A stretch of DNA of 64,000 nucleotides, taken from Chamaecrista fasciculata. Taxonomy: Eukaryota; Streptophyta; Magnoliopsida; Fabales; Fabaceae. The notes below the pieces were generated by a model. It ran no database searches. It was not told the DNA's origin and worked only from the letters and a program-made list of their open reading frames with translations. Of this stretch, positions 1-12,218 are shown one piece after another; the stretch's first letter is position 1, and each line of letters opens with the position of its first letter. The translations under genes and the position numbers were made by a program. The DNA is taken from positions 177,276 through 241,275 of the forward strand of contig QANZ01050912.1 of assembly GCA_003254925.1 (NCBI GenBank), given 5' to 3'.

Positions 1-1223
1 ATATGGTAATATTTTTTGTAGTATCAAAATTTAAAAATAAAATTTAAAAACAATAATCTTTCAAATAAATTATTATTTTTTCATATAATTATCTTATTTT
101 TTTATGTACGGTATACTGTTGAAATTATTTATCAAATCCTGCATAATAATTTGTTGTTAGTTGAAGATAAATTATTTGGTCTATGAATTTGTAAAGATTA
201 TTCTATTTTGGTCCCAAAATATATTTTTTGGTCATCGAATTTGAGAAAGAGATCGAATCGTTGATGAATGTGATTTTTTATAGGCCGAGACAACATTTCA
301 CTTCGTAAGGACCGGTTCGTTGAATCGATATAAAATCATTGACCAAATAGAATGTTTTTAAAATTTCCATGTTATTTACATTTTAAAATCATTGACCAAA
401 TAGAATGTTTCTAACCTTTAGCACACATTCCAAGACAATTTCATTACCATTTTATTTCATAACAACCCCAACCAAAAGTCAAAACATCATTTCATTATCT
501 CCTTTTTATTCCTTTATCAACTACCAATTTTACCCCTATACAATTTTCAAAAACCCATATAATTATTTCAATCAACCACAATCATTATATACTTTTTTAC
601 ATAATTTCACACCCTATTTTTTTCATTATATCTCAAACAATCCAAATATCATTTTACATTCCATTTTTATTACATAATCTTCTCATTATCATTTCATTAC
701 ATACTTATATCCCAAACACACCCTAAGTTTAGTACATAAAGTCAAAGGAAAATGGAGCTAGATATATTGTGGGTCAATATTACGTTATACAAGAGCCAGG
801 CAGGAAGGTAGGCAGGTAGGTTGAGTTACAGTTAATTAGTATTTAATTAATTAGGATGTTACCGAAAGAGTAGCAAGCAAGAGCTTGGAGGGTTATTCCA
901 TTAATAGCTGGCAATAGCAACGAAACGAAATATCGTTTCGAAAACAATCCAATGTCAGAAAGGTTGATACTGTATGTTTTCGTGATTAATATAGATTTAA
1001 TTACTGTAATGTGTAATCTTTTTAAAATCATGATTTGGTTGCGACTTCTTTTAAATTAATAGTGTCCAATAATTTCTGTTTCATTATTGACACGATATTA
1101 TTCACACAAATCCAATAATTAAATTTCGGTATGATATATAATGGAATATTACATTAGAAAAAAAAAATACTAGGGAGGCGTTGGTTACAAGTTACAACGA
1201 AAGGAGGATGATAATATATTTTT
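1..1223. other. AT-rich intergenic DNA with a MITE-like block
   Basis: I see no gene here. From about 405 to 726 lies a C-rich, G-poor stretch ending in CCCAAACACACCCTAAG. This resembles the right end of the small inverted-repeat elements at 45,562-46,040, so it is probably an old MITE fragment rather than coding DNA. The open frame across it is low complexity. A short motif (AACGAAAGGAGGAT) near 1,196 recurs near 1,638, on the other side of the next element. Confidence 0.5.
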
Positions 1224-1580
1224 GGCAAAAACATTATTTTGATTTTTAAACTTTATGTTATTTTTTTTAATTTCATCTTCTATTTTTTTTTTGTTGTTTG
1301 TGTATTTGTGTCCTTAAAATATAATTTTATTTTATTTTAACTAAATATTAATAATATATTCTACATGACTAATGACATGTAATATAAAATTGATAAAAAA
1401 AAAATTGATTCTGATTAAAAAAACACAATAAAATTTATTATTAATTTATTAAAAGAAGTTAGTCAAATAATAAAATAGATCAAAATATAAAAATATTAAA
1501 GACACAATTGATAAAAAAAATATTAAGAACAAAATTAAAAAATTAATGTAAAGTTTAATGATAAAAAAATATACTTTTGC
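1224..1580. repeat. Foldback MITE, family F1
   Basis: The two ends are inverted copies of each other: the left reads GGCAAAAACATT..TTTAAACTTTATGTTA and the reverse complement of the right reads GCAAAAGTATA..TTAAACTTTACATTAA. The interior is AT-rich with no coding frame. Related copies occur near 34,720, at 55,560-55,905 and as the split host at 60,789/62,546. The edges are approximate and I found no clear target duplication. Confidence 0.55.
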
Positions 1581-3263
1581 GTACAACTTTTTTTTCTTCT
1601 TTCAATAATAATTCTCTCAAGTTGTCTCGTTGTTATAACGAAAGGAGGATAACATAATATGTTTTGAGCTTTTAATGATGAGCCGATTGTAAGTAACTGA
1701 TTATAATTTATTTTTAGAGTCCCTATCAAAATGCACTCAATCGTTTTATCTTTCGATGTGACTAAAGATAGAACCAATCAAGAGGTTTCATATTTAAATA
1801 ATTTAAGTATGAAAGGATTAGCCTAATTTTAAAAATCAATATTGTTAAAAGTTTAAACGTTGACGTACACAAGTTTAATTCTTATCTTGTCTTTACCACC
1901 AATTTTGAAGGCTCTATACTACAACTAAATTATTGTAGTGTGTAATCTTTTTAAAATTAGGCTAAATTATAACCAATTTTCTCCCTATTATTTCATTTTG
2001 ACACATAGATGATTGTATTTAGAATGAGAAAGAAAGAAAGAAAGGGTGAAGACAAAAGAGGAGTTGGACTTAATCAACGGAACTTAAAAGGTAAGGAATC
2101 TGACACCTCATAGGCCATATGACATATGAAGGCACGCACGTACTTCTGCATCAATATATTTGCAACTACCCCATTCACTCACTCTCTATAATATATTAAT
2201 CATCATCAATCATCTTTTTTCCCAACTAACCAAATCCCATCCTTAATTTTTCCCAACTACCCTTATTCAACCTTACCTTACCTTACTTTGAACTAATACA
2301 TTAACTCCTAAACACGATATATCTAATTAACAAACTTGTTTAGTATTAAAATTAATCTAGTTAAAAAATAATTATTTGAGAATGAAGTTTGAATTTGAGT
2401 AAAAAAATGAATTACATATCTTTGATTCTAAATCTTTAAAACATTTATTACAATAGAATTGGTGCGAAAGATTATGCGTGATTAACTTTTGAGATTTTAA
2501 GGACGTAGGCTCTTAAAATCTCAAAAAGTTAGTTGTACAAGATAGATCATGATGCGCAAGCAAAGGCAATAATCATGTGAAGAGTTTGATGACCACTTAT
2601 TGAGAGTGATCATAAATATATCACGATGCATGATCAGGTCTTTCATCTCATAATTTTATTGATCTCCTTGCATCATGGAGCTAATTAAGCTAATCAAAAT
2701 ATGGAATATAAACTTTACAAGAGCAGAGCAAGTAAACTAGGTAGATATCATATGAAATTGTGGTGGTATATATAGCTTCAGCTGAAAATTTTTATTATTA
2801 CAAGGATTTAAAAAAATACATCCTTCACTAGATAGAGTCACACTCTTTCTTTATATTTCCCCAGCCAAACAAGCTTAACCATATAGAAGGAGAGTAGAGA
2901 AAGTCCCACATTTGTCTCTTTCTCTTCTTTTTATACAAAAAGCTTTATTTATTTCTTTTATTTTGTAAAATCCATCTACCCTCTTCATCGATCTTCTTCC
3001 CCCAACTACACTCACTGACTTGAATTAACCCCAATACAAATGTCACAAGTGACAACCAATTAAAAGCACAACAAGACAAAACTAGAGAGAGATATTCTAA
3101 AATACCTACTATTGGTTTGGAAAGATTCCTCACGTACTACTCCCGCTGTATTGTAAATGAATCCAATGTCTATTAGGCTTTCATTTGCGTCCTTATATGA
3201 TTTGTAGTGAAAATGCCAAAACCAGGTCATGTGCCTCTGCCTATATATATATACAAGGGATAG
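1581..3263. other. Intergenic DNA and 3' flank of the minus-strand gene
   Basis: No supported gene. The stretch contains one strong hairpin (listed separately) and simple AT-rich sequence. Its last few hundred bases probably include the 3' untranslated region and terminator of the minus-strand gene that ends at 3,264. Confidence 0.5.
2483..2531. repeat. Strong inverted repeat (hairpin)
   Basis: The left arm AACTTTTGAGATTTTAAG and the right arm CTTAAAATCTCAAAAAGTT pair over 18 bases with a single extra A. The loop is about 10 bases (GACGTAGGCT). No T-run or gene end adjoins it. It may be the remnant of a small palindromic transposon. Confidence 0.7.
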
Positions 3264-5091
3264 TCAATACGTCCATTCTTGAGGCAGCATCACCATGTCG
3301 TTCTTCTTCGCTGGCTCCTTCCTTGACTGGCGCTTCTGCAGCGAATACATCCCATCCTTATTACTCACTAGAACATCTGCAAAACAACGTTACCACAAAC
3401 ATCCATATCCAGTCAATATTTTATTTTATTTTACTTAGTCAATGGTGGGAGCCAGTATTTCTATTTTCGTAATTGCTTCGACTTTCCTGAAATTAAAGAA
3501 CGACTTGCAATCAAAGTAAACATGGTGTTGAATAATATAGAAATTAGAAGGCAGGCAGGTGAATGAGAGTGAGATAATTAGGTACCATGTAGTGGAGGGA
3601 AGCCACCAGCTTTTGAACCAGACGTGGCAGCCATTTGGTCAAAGTGGTGTTGTAATGCCTGTACTACTCTTGCTGGTATCAGCACAGTGGAGCAACCTGA
3701 CATGTAATATTCCCAAATCCCAAATCATATCATTCATCGATCTCATGCCCAAAGAAAGAATCAAATCGAGAATATAAATTCACAAGATTCCCAAGCACTC
3801 ACGGACGAATTGAACTCACTCTCGCTCACAAAATCACAATGGATTGGATTCAAACATATCTTGAAACGGAAACAAACAACCAATATACAGATGCAACGTC
3901 CCAAATAAATATCAAAATTGGGACAGTTGATATTCCATTTCAGAGCCAACCAACCGATTCCCCCAAATCAGAACCAAAGATAGCCGAATCTTAAAGTCAC
4001 TCATTCATTCAAATTGAACCCAATTAACCAAATCAGATTGATCCTTGCGTTAATTACGTTTACGTACCTTGCTTCTTGCGTGATTCGGACGGACCGGTAC
4101 TGGTTCCGCGAGGCAAGAACACGCCGGTCCCACACGAACCGCTGCTTGAACCGGACCCTCCGAGGAAAACCGCCCGCATGCCCGACCCGGCTTGCGGTGG
4201 AGCGGTTCGGCTGCTACTGTTCCAAGAAAACACGGGTTGTGACCGGTTCATCCGTTGTCCATTATTATTACCCGACCCGACGCCACAGGCTTTCCCTTTT
4301 TTCGGAGCTGGTTGAATCTGTTCACTGTCCCGATATGCAATGTTGTTTTGCTGCTCTTGCTTGAGGCGAGACAACTATTTTCACAAAGTTTAAGTTTAAT
4401 TAACACAGTGAGCAATTAATTAATTACTGGTTATTGTTGTAATGGAAGAAGAAGAGGTACTTGAACAGCTCGAATTTGTTGGTGAATGAGGGATTGGTTA
4501 GAGTGGTTGAAGCTTTGATTGGGATAAGCATGGATTCCTGCAGCTTCGTCGAGATTCATGTTGTCAAGCATCCCAACGACGTCGTCGGAGCAAGAGTGTT
4601 TGGCGTCGCCGGGAGTCGGAGGCGGCGTTGGTTCCAGAGAAGGGCCTTCTGGACTCCCCTGGTTTGAGGCCAGAGGCGACCAGAGACTCGATTGGGAGGA
4701 AACAGTGAAGTCCCATGACTTGAGCTTAAATTCAAACACAAGAGATTGATTAGGAAATAGGAAACAGTAAAGAAAATACATAATTTGGGATTGAGGAGCA
4801 CGCAGAGCAGAAAAGAAGTGGTGGTACCTCATCTGAATTGGAAGAGGCAATGTCCTGGGAATCGAATTCGTGGGGGTACTGTGACATGGAATGATGCATC
4901 TGGCGAGTGAAGTGGGTGATGAAATCGTCGTCTTCGTCGTCGTGAAGGAACGAAGATAGATGGGATCGAAAAGCGCGGGGACTTAAAGGGGAAGGTTGAT
5001 TATTGATGTGGGGTGTGGAGAGAGCGTCGTCATCGAGCTTATCAGGAAGGAAGTGAGATGATTCTGCACTGTGGAGGTCGAGAGCCATCAT
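3264..5091 (-). CDS. Conserved plant protein of unknown function (five exons, 347 aa)
   Basis: Exons on the minus strand are 5091-4828, 4724-4461, 4359-4068, 3696-3586 and 3376-3264. All junctions are GT-AG and the frame stays open for 348 codons including TGA. The protein starts MMALDLHSAESS (a second Met follows at 5,088). It has acidic and Pro/Ser-rich parts, then GSGMRAVFL (234-242), CGTGVFLPR (252-260), GCSTVLIPARVVQAL (from 274) and a C-terminal LPQEWTY. From memory these motifs mark a land-plant family whose members are annotated only as hypothetical or under misleading names; no enzyme motif or membrane span is visible. Exon 2 could begin six bases later, at 4,718. The function is unknown and I propose none. 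The 5' leader is GA/CT-rich, as in many plant genes. Confidence 0.85.
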
Positions 5092-6995
5092 GAAGATGGA
5101 AGAATGGGTGTTGCTGGGTGAAGAAGCTATAAAAATGAGAACAGAGTGTGAGCGTGTGGGCAATTGACAGAGTAGAAGAATAGAATAATAGAAGTGAGTA
5201 GTGGTAGTAGTAAAGGTTGAAAAATGGAGGAAGAGAAACAAGTACGAGACCAGATTAAGGAAGCGAGAGTCACAGGTAAATTATAGGGATGGAGGTAGAG
5301 AGAGAGAGAAAGATTAGATGTTAAAGAAAAGAAAGATTAAGAAGGAAGTGGGTTGATGAAGGGTGGGCCCGAGTGGGGGTGAGCCTGTGTAATTGTTTAA
5401 GGCTTTTAAGTTCCGATTTCGGCTTCAGCGGTTGGACCGGTACAATTCCCCCTCTCTAACTGCCATTTGTTAGGCTTCACGGACCATTTACCCTATACAA
5501 CTATGCTGTCCAGCCTATGCATAACATAAGATTAATCTTTTTTATTTTTCAATTTTTAATAAATATTATTTTCAAAAATAAGACATAAGAAATAATCTAA
5601 CTCAACTATGCTGCCTTTCTGTCCTTTCACGCTACAAATGTATAATAATATATTTTGAAATTCTCTGGAGAGCTCAACATAATTGCAGTTGAGACCCGAG
5701 AGACAAATTCACTCAAATTCAGGAACAAAAGAACTAAAAAAGCAAACAGTTCAAATTACTATGAAAAAAAAAAACAATTATTGACTTTAACGTAATTATT
5801 TTATTTGCCATTTATCCTGGAGACATTTTTATTATGTAGCGAGAGTATAGTGGTTACTGGTTACTGGGGTGTTGGCATGTGAAAATTTGTTTGACTTGGG
5901 ATGTTGGCTCAATTAATTAGGAGGAAGGAAAGGAGAGGAAAGATGGGGTCTCGAGAAACAAAACATTACAATTTACAAGTGACACCGTACATGGTGGATT
6001 CTTACGTATTAGTGTCAGAACAAATAGGTTTTTGTCTTATACATGTTACTTTGGTTTAGCTACTGTTTGTGTATTTGGTGTTCGATCATGTGACTCGGGC
6101 CAATTAATTAGTCAACAAAGTTAGCTCATTGTTGTTGTTGAATCACTAAATACACACTGCCTCTCATCTTTGTTTTTTTCGGTGACAAGTTCAATCCTCC
6201 TTCACAGTGAGACACATACGTACATCATATATGAATTATATAACTAAATTGTCATATCGAAATATGGATATATTTATTTAAGTAAAACCCCAAGTTGCCC
6301 TTGCATGGGATTAATCTTAACTTCCAATTATTATATCAGTCCCAAGCAGTATATAATTAATGGATCTTGTACCAGTTGTAAAGCATTCACAAGTGATATA
6401 TTTCAATATTTCATACATCTAATTATTAATCTTTCAAAAATAGAATCATTAATTTAGTCAAAATTTTATGTTCATATATAAATACCTCGTGTAAAAGCAA
6501 CTTTTTTAAGAAGAAAAAGTTCATAATGGTGCACCATAAATTGTACCAACCAAATTAAACAATGTAGACTAGATACTACAAATCGGTAGGTTTAGTTTCA
6601 AAATTTTGATTCCCGTGACTTATAATTGGTTTAGTACTACCTTGGAATAGGATGATTCATTTCGAGACGCGCGTGGGAGGGATCCACCAAAGCAAAAGGA
6701 AACAAGAACATAGTAGATTTTGATAAAGACTGGTAAAGCTAAGACTCGTCTAACATTCAGTCAGAGATTCCAAGCAACCGAAAACTTTGCTTAATAAGTT
6801 AGTTCCCTTAATAAATTATAGTTGCCTCTCTTGCATGTGTACATACAATTGCAACAGTATATAATATATAGTACCTATATCTATATATGTACTTTTTATT
6901 TTATTAGAAGTTAGTTAAGTTACAGTTCTATATATACATCTATACATTTTCTTGTGACCGAAAAGCTAGTTATCTAATCATCTAATTTAATAAAA
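5092..6995. other. Promoter side of the 3,264-5,091 gene and intergenic DNA
   Basis: The first 300 bases are purine-rich on the plus strand (GAGAGAGAGAGAAAG near 5,298), which matches the pyrimidine-rich leader of the divergent minus-strand gene. The rest is AT-rich with no convincing frame or RNA gene. Confidence 0.5.
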
Positions 6996-7224
6996 GGAAA
7001 GATTTAGGTAAAGTTCCTTATATATTTGTTATAAGGTTCACCAATAAGCATTTGACACATGACAAAAAATTGATGCATGATCAATCATGGTAGAGAGAGA
7101 ATATTAAACACACATTTTTGCATGACCAATCATAGAAGAGAGAGAATGTAAATTAAGCTTCTAATTGGAGGAACCTTAGAAACCTTATAGCAAACATATA
7201 AAGAATCTTACTTAATTTTTTTCC
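6996..7224. mobile_element. MULE-type MITE, family M7 (copy 1)
   Basis: The left end GGAAAGATTTAGGTAAAG continues TTCCTTATATATTTGTTATAAGGTT. The reverse complement of the right end is GGAAAAAAATTAAGTAAG followed by ATTCTTTATATGTTTGCTATAAGGTT. The interior carries CATGATCAATCATGGTAGAGAGAG and matches, in reverse orientation, the copy nested at 42,939-43,163. The flanks TTTAATAAA and TTTAATATA resemble a decayed 9-bp target duplication. Confidence 0.75.
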
Positions 7225-8310
7225 TTTAATATATAAAAGCTAGTTATATTTCCATTCGACCATTCCCTGAAAATAGATATACCAAATTTATTTGGCCAAA
7301 AAAAAAAGATATACCAAATTTATATTTTTTTTTCAAAAGAACAATTGCCATGAATTTAAGTATTAAAAAAATGATTAAAGTCGAAATATTAGATACATTA
7401 TATACGATCGAGATGTTTAGGAATTGAAACATATTCTTCCATGCGGTGGCCAACAACTATAACAGCAAAATGAATATGCAACAAATTTCAAACAAAGTTC
7501 CAACTCAACTTAATTTTACCTTTTTCATCTATGCATAGATTTCATTAGCCCAGAGCGTGATTTGGAATTTTATTTTTCATCTCTCATATCGTATGCTTGT
7601 ATCTTTGTTTTCATCAATGGCAAGAAAGAATCTGAGATTGAATTCCGTTGTAGAAGAAGAACACATACGTACATATATACAACTAGCTGGGCAGGTTTTG
7701 ATTAACTAGGTACCGGGTTTGTAGAGGATGGAGGCCTTCTTCAATGTATATTCATATTCTAATGAATCCTCTCATATATATGGCGTTCTAAAACATCTCA
7801 CAAGCAATTTCTCCTATCTTAACATTTTTAGCTTTCTTATACTTGCCGAATTTCTTCAACACCAAGTTTACATAGAGTTATTATTTAACTTGAAGCTCTA
7901 ATTTTTTCGCCTCAACTATAAGCTTTTTCTGAAAAAGGATTCAACCAACTTTTCAGTTACTTAATATATATATAAAAGTTACCCATTACTACTTTTGAAT
8001 TGATTGATTAACTATATATAAAAGTACGATTAAAATTTTAATTTGCTCCTCCATGTGTAAGGAATTAATTAGTCGCTAACTTGGTACGATCACTAGCTAA
8101 CACCGTACTGCTTTCGGAACATCCTGTTCTCAAAATTTAAGAGTAAATAATTTCATATGTAAAGGCATATGTCAAACCAGTACAAATTTTAAAATTCATA
8201 ATTACTGAAAATTGAAAATGAACATTTCTATTGTGAATGACATTACATTTTTATGTCAGGTTAACACAGTATGGATTATTAAAAACTGTAAGCCATCATC
8301 CATCAACCAA
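7225..8310. other. AT-rich intergenic DNA
   Basis: No gene found. Short frames lack coding character. The last part is the 5' flank of the tRNA-Asp gene. Confidence 0.5.
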
Positions 8311-8382
8311 GTCGTTGTAGTATAGTGGTAAGTATTCCCGCCTGTCACGCGGGTGACCCGGGTTCGATCCCCGGCAACGGCG
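8311..8382 (+). tRNA. tRNA-Asp (anticodon GTC)
   Basis: The 72-nt sequence folds as a standard cloverleaf. Acceptor arms GTCGTTG and CAACGGC pair over seven bases (one T-G), with discriminator G. The D arm contains TAGTATAGTGGTAAGTA, the anticodon stem is CCCGC/GCGGG and the anticodon GTC is at 8,344-8,346. The T arm is CCGGG-TTCGATC-CCCGG. There is no intron and a T-run follows at once from 8,383, serving as the RNA polymerase III terminator. The internal A and B boxes are intact, so the gene looks functional. Confidence 0.97.
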
Positions 8383-8389
8383 TTTTTTC
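8383..8389 (+). terminator. Pol III T-run terminator of tRNA-Asp
   Basis: A run of six T directly follows the discriminator base, the usual stop signal for RNA polymerase III. Confidence 0.85.
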
Positions 8390-8584
8390 TTTTCAATATG
8401 TATTTATTTGCTGCTTCTCACTTTACGTTTCAAATATCAAAGTAAGATCTCTTTTGTGATATCGGCAACTTCCTTGCCAGAGGATGCAAGTTAATTAGAT
8501 TCCAAACTCAATCTTCTACGCCACCATCAAACTTAATTCAAGGAAACACATAACATAATCCTCCAAAACCCCCCCTAAAGAAAA

Positions 8585-9223
8585 ATGTTAATCCTCTTTT
8601 TTCCCTTCTCTGCTTCCGCCACCTCACCGGAAATGTCCGACGTGTCTCGCCGCCGCAAAATAACGACCACCAGCATCCACATCATGGCGTTGGATGGCAT
8701 CGTTAACGTAAACTCACTCTTCACCTTAGCCCTCTTCCTCGGCATCACATCCACCAACACCACCACCACCCTCGTCGGCGGCGGCGACGACACCACCGCC
8801 GCCGCCTGCGTCGCCGGACCCTCCGTCGCCGAGGGCCTCATCACCTACCACGTTTACTCCTTCAGCTGCTTCCTCTTCTCAAGCCTCATCGCCTTGGCGC
8901 TCAAACAAGCCATCAACATAAGCAAGGGAACAGAGGAATTCGATGATGGCGGTGTTAATGGGGTTCACAGAGATCTTCTTTTGAGCTTCGTCGGAAAAGT
9001 GGACACTTTGGCGCTAAGAATGGGGATTTTGGTATCGGGTTTCGGGTCGGTTTTCGGGTGTGTGTTCTTGGTGATGGCTTTGGTGGATTTGGTTCAGATC
9101 AAGTTGGGAACTTTGGCTTGTGGGAGTCATTACACTTTTGCTGCTGTTGCTCCCCTGCTTTCTCTGGTTCCCATTGCGCTCATGATTTACATCCTTCTCG
9201 TGCTTTATGCCTTTGCTCGCTGA
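8585..9223 (+). CDS. Small multi-span membrane protein, plant-specific (MEE60-like?)
   Basis: Single-exon frame of 212 aa ending in TGA. Four hydrophobic segments are visible: about 38-53 (IVNVNSLFTLALFLG), 84-108, 146-170 and 184-209. They are linked by a Gly/Asp/Thr-rich loop (60-80) and a polar loop (112-138). The conserved-looking block is HIMALDGIVNVNSLFTLALF followed by AEGLITYHVYSFSCFLF. I recall this pattern from a plant family that includes Arabidopsis MEE60, but that assignment is from memory. The true start may be Met-17 at 8,633, because the first 16 residues are hydrophobic and less conserved in style. GC content is much higher than in the flanks, as expected for coding DNA. No biochemical role is known to me. 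Confidence 0.8.
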   Translation: MLILFFPFSASATSPEMSDVSRRRKITTTSIHIMALDGIVNVNSLFTLALFLGITSTNTTTTLVGGGDDTTAAACVAGPSVAEGLITYHVYSFSCFLFSSLIALALKQAINISKGTEEFDDGGVNGVHRDLLLSFVGKVDTLALRMGILVSGFGSVFGCVFLVMALVDLVQIKLGTLACGSHYTFAAVAPLLSLVPIALMIYILLVLYAFAR

Positions 9224-11477
9224 CTAATTAATTAGCCTTTGGCAAAACTCAAAACTCGTTTGTTTATACTACCTGTGTGTTGTGTCTATGATCAGACGCA
9301 AAATTGCAAAATGCCTCTGTTTGATACAACCTTATGCCTCTGTTTGATACAACTATTGGGCTTTTGTTCCCAAACTGTCAAAAACACCTGAAAATTATAC
9401 TAAGTTGTGGGGAGACTTTGCTGAGGTTCAAGGATGAGTACATGTTTACATTGCAGGTGAATATGTCTCGTTGATTTACAAATGGGTTCCCATATAATAC
9501 AGCTGCAGCATACATATATTAAGTTTTGTTGGGCCATTTTTTTTTTTTAAGTTGAGTTAAGATGTGGCGTGAAATTTATAAGCATGTTACCTCAATGAAG
9601 CCCAATGAATAAAAAGTTATAAATCACTCCGGGGTTACAAACTGCTCGGATCTTAAGAGAACTCACACAGGGTTAAACAGTAGTATGAAAGCCTAATCAA
9701 CCATAATCTGATTATCATATCAATTTGAATTTAAGAAAAAAAATATTGCAGAAGGTGAATCACTTCTATAGAGATAATAGCAGATAAGTGAAGTCCATCA
9801 AACTTCTTCTCCTTGAAATTCTTGTCAGGTATTCTTGACCAAACTAAATAGACACTTTGAGTCTCTAACTGTTTCGTTCCCAGGCTTCAAGATTAATAAG
9901 CCTGCTTTAGTATGTAGGACAAGTATAACAGCACGAGTGCATAGCAAACATGACAAGAGAGTCTCAATATAGAATGAGTTATTACATAGAACAAGTGTTT
10001 ATAGTGGATGTGAAGAAATTGAAGGAGAAACTCATCAAACACTAAATATAACAAAAAAATAATTCACAGGAGGTTGACAGTTTTATTGATGAGTAGCACA
10101 AGACTCCCAAGAGTATCCTTATTCCTTAACCTTACAATCGTTTTTTTTTCAAAATAAAATAAAATAAATCTAAATTTTATATAAAAATACTGCTGTGCAA
10201 ATATAGGAACTTCATTCAAATAAAAATTATATGACTGTGCTTGGAGGTTGGTGAAGAATGCTGATGCTGGTCTCTGCAAGCTTCCTGTGATGGATAAGAT
10301 TGTATTTTTTCTCAAGAATGTAATTCTTTTTTTTTTTGGGTCATAACAGGGAAAACAGAAATATCAAAATAATAGTTCTTTTTTTTTGATACAAATCAAA
10401 ATAATAGTTCTGTTTTTCTCATGCATACACCTACTAGAGTGATGAGAGATATACCAAATCCCACTAAACCATATTACCAATCATAGCGGCGGGTGATAGC
10501 AAAAGGGAAAAGGCCCAACAAGGGTTTATGAACGTGTCATCAACCCATCCATCTAAAAGATAACGATAATGATTGATTTCTGTAGGGAAAGCCAGCCTTG
10601 GGCATAATTACAGGAGATAAAAAAGGGGCCCATAAAAGGTCTATTTTTCATTTATTTATTCTTCCTGTTTTTAGAAAAGGTGTATCAATGTGATCATTAA
10701 AGAGTAAATAAATGTCAGGCCAAAAAAAAAGAGTAATTAAATGCATTAATAATGCCATCATCTTGGCTAAATATAAAAGGCAAGAAAAAGACCAAATAAA
10801 AAAGACAGCACATTTTATCTGAATATATAAATATAATTGCACTTGGGGACACTTTTTTATTCACTATTTTTTCTTTTTCGAAAAAGTAATAGAAAAGAAA
10901 AACTTTACAAGATGAGGATAAGTGAAAAATTGGAAAGCATATGTATCCTCTCATTTAATTGCTTGAGAAAGACACGAGGATCACAGCCGACATGAGGATA
11001 TGGTAGAGTCTTGAGAAAGGAACTTTGTGTTGCAACTTGGGATGAAATCTAAGTAGCATTAATTCTGATAATTTCCTTTTGTTTCATACTGAAGTTGCGT
11101 GCCTATCAATCTTGTGCCAAAATAAGGGGGTACAATACTACAATTATTCTCCTCCATTAACTAATTCCAAACAAACAGGAATCATGGAATAACAATAATA
11201 ATAACATTAAAGGACAAGTAGCGCAAACCCATACATAGAAAACCAAAAATAAATTATAATACTATATACAGAGTGATCAACAACAAGAGGTGTAAGAGTT
11301 GTTTTATTTGCACTGTATATTTCTAGGCAGTATAAAAAAGCCAAAAAAAAAAAAAAAAACTGGAATTAGGGACATTAAAAAACACGCCCCAAATTGGAAG
11401 CAATTGTCCTTATAAGTCTAAAAAGCAGAATAAAGTACTCCCTAATCCTACTACATTAGCACTATTATACATGTAAT
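9224..11477. other. Intergenic DNA
   Basis: No gene recognised over about 2.2 kb. A 19-base motif (ATGCCTCTGTTTGATACAA) is repeated in tandem near 9,311 and 9,333. The segment next to 11,478 is probably the 3' untranslated region of the minus-strand HMA gene. Confidence 0.5.
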
Positions 11478-12104
11478 TTAGTAGTTGTAAGGGTATGGTG
11501 GAAGGAATTGGGGTGGAGGAGGAAGAAGATGAGGAGGGAAAGGTCGTCCATAAGGAGGAGGATGAGGGTAGTGTCCTCCATGATAGGGCAGTGGAGAGAA
11601 AGGGAGCATAGGCATCCCTCCAAAAGGAACATATGGCCTTTCATCCATAGCCTGAGTGTTATTAACATATGAATTATAGGGTACCCCTGATGATCCAGTC
11701 TTCATCCAGCAAAGTTCTGCGTGTTTTCCACATCTAGCTATCTTTCTTAGGATTTTATGAGGATCCACTTTCCCTGATATGCATATCATTCCTTCCTCTG
11801 CATCCAATACGTAACTCACACCTAATAAACTCACAAATTACCAACACATTTCTGTTAATTCATTCATTCATTTCAAAACAAGAAAACAATATATATATAT
11901 ATATATTTACCTTGAATTTTTGACAAGATTTCGCTCATGGCTTTATCCCATCCTTTACACCGAGTGTCCACTTTCAACCCACAAGTCTAGAGCATAAATA
12001 ATTAAAATATGATTTTATCAGGGAACAAATATATAACAGTATATCAAAATTCAAGCAAATACATGAAAGAAATGATAGCATCTAACCATTTCAGTACTGG
12101 ACAT
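11478..12104 (-). CDS. HMA-domain protein with Pro-rich tail (three exons, 145 aa)
   Basis: Exons on the minus strand are 12104-12087 (only MSSTEM), 11986-11911 and 11821-11478; phases agree and the stop is TAA. Residues 8-70 have the beta-alpha-beta layout of a heavy-metal-associated (HMA) domain (CGLKVDTRCKGW ... GVSYVLDAEEGMICISGKVD ... ILRKIARCGKHAELCW). The metal-binding CxxC loop is missing: only Cys-8 and Cys-16 remain, so copper or zinc binding of the usual kind is doubtful. The tail (about 90-145) is rich in Pro, His, Gly and Tyr and ends PPYPYNY. It has no CaaX box, so the protein is not a typical isoprenylated HIPP. It is probably a protein-interaction member of the HPP/HIPP group. 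Confidence 0.85.
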
Positions 12105-12210
12105 TGTCAGACTTTGGATTTTCTCAGCAAGCTAGTAGATGACAGAAATGAGCAATATTACGCAGGTTTCTTGAGCGAGCGGCTTTCAGTTTAGTGGGAA
12201 TAGGGACACG

Positions 12211-12218
12211 TATTTATA
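12211..12218 (-). promoter_or_regulatory. TATA box of the HMA-domain gene
   Basis: On the minus strand the sequence is CCTATAAATACGTG. TATAAATA lies about 107 bases upstream of the ATG at 12,104, a normal distance for a plant promoter with a short leader. An ACGTG core, typical of G-box/ABRE sites, overlaps it on the downstream side. Confidence 0.65.

Noticed and set aside
405..677. 90-aa open frame, Phe/Tyr/Ser/Asn/Pro-rich
   Set aside because: Low-complexity translation of a G-poor repeat that ends like a MITE terminus; no start context, domain or codon bias.
2900..2935. AAGTCCCACATTT, resembling an snRNA upstream element
   Set aside because: The CG at the end of the consensus is absent, the TATA-like sequence is too close, and no snRNA sequence follows.
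8575..8844. Minus-strand frame opposite the membrane-protein gene
   Set aside because: Mirror frame of GC-rich coding sequence on the plus strand; the plus frame has clear membrane spans.
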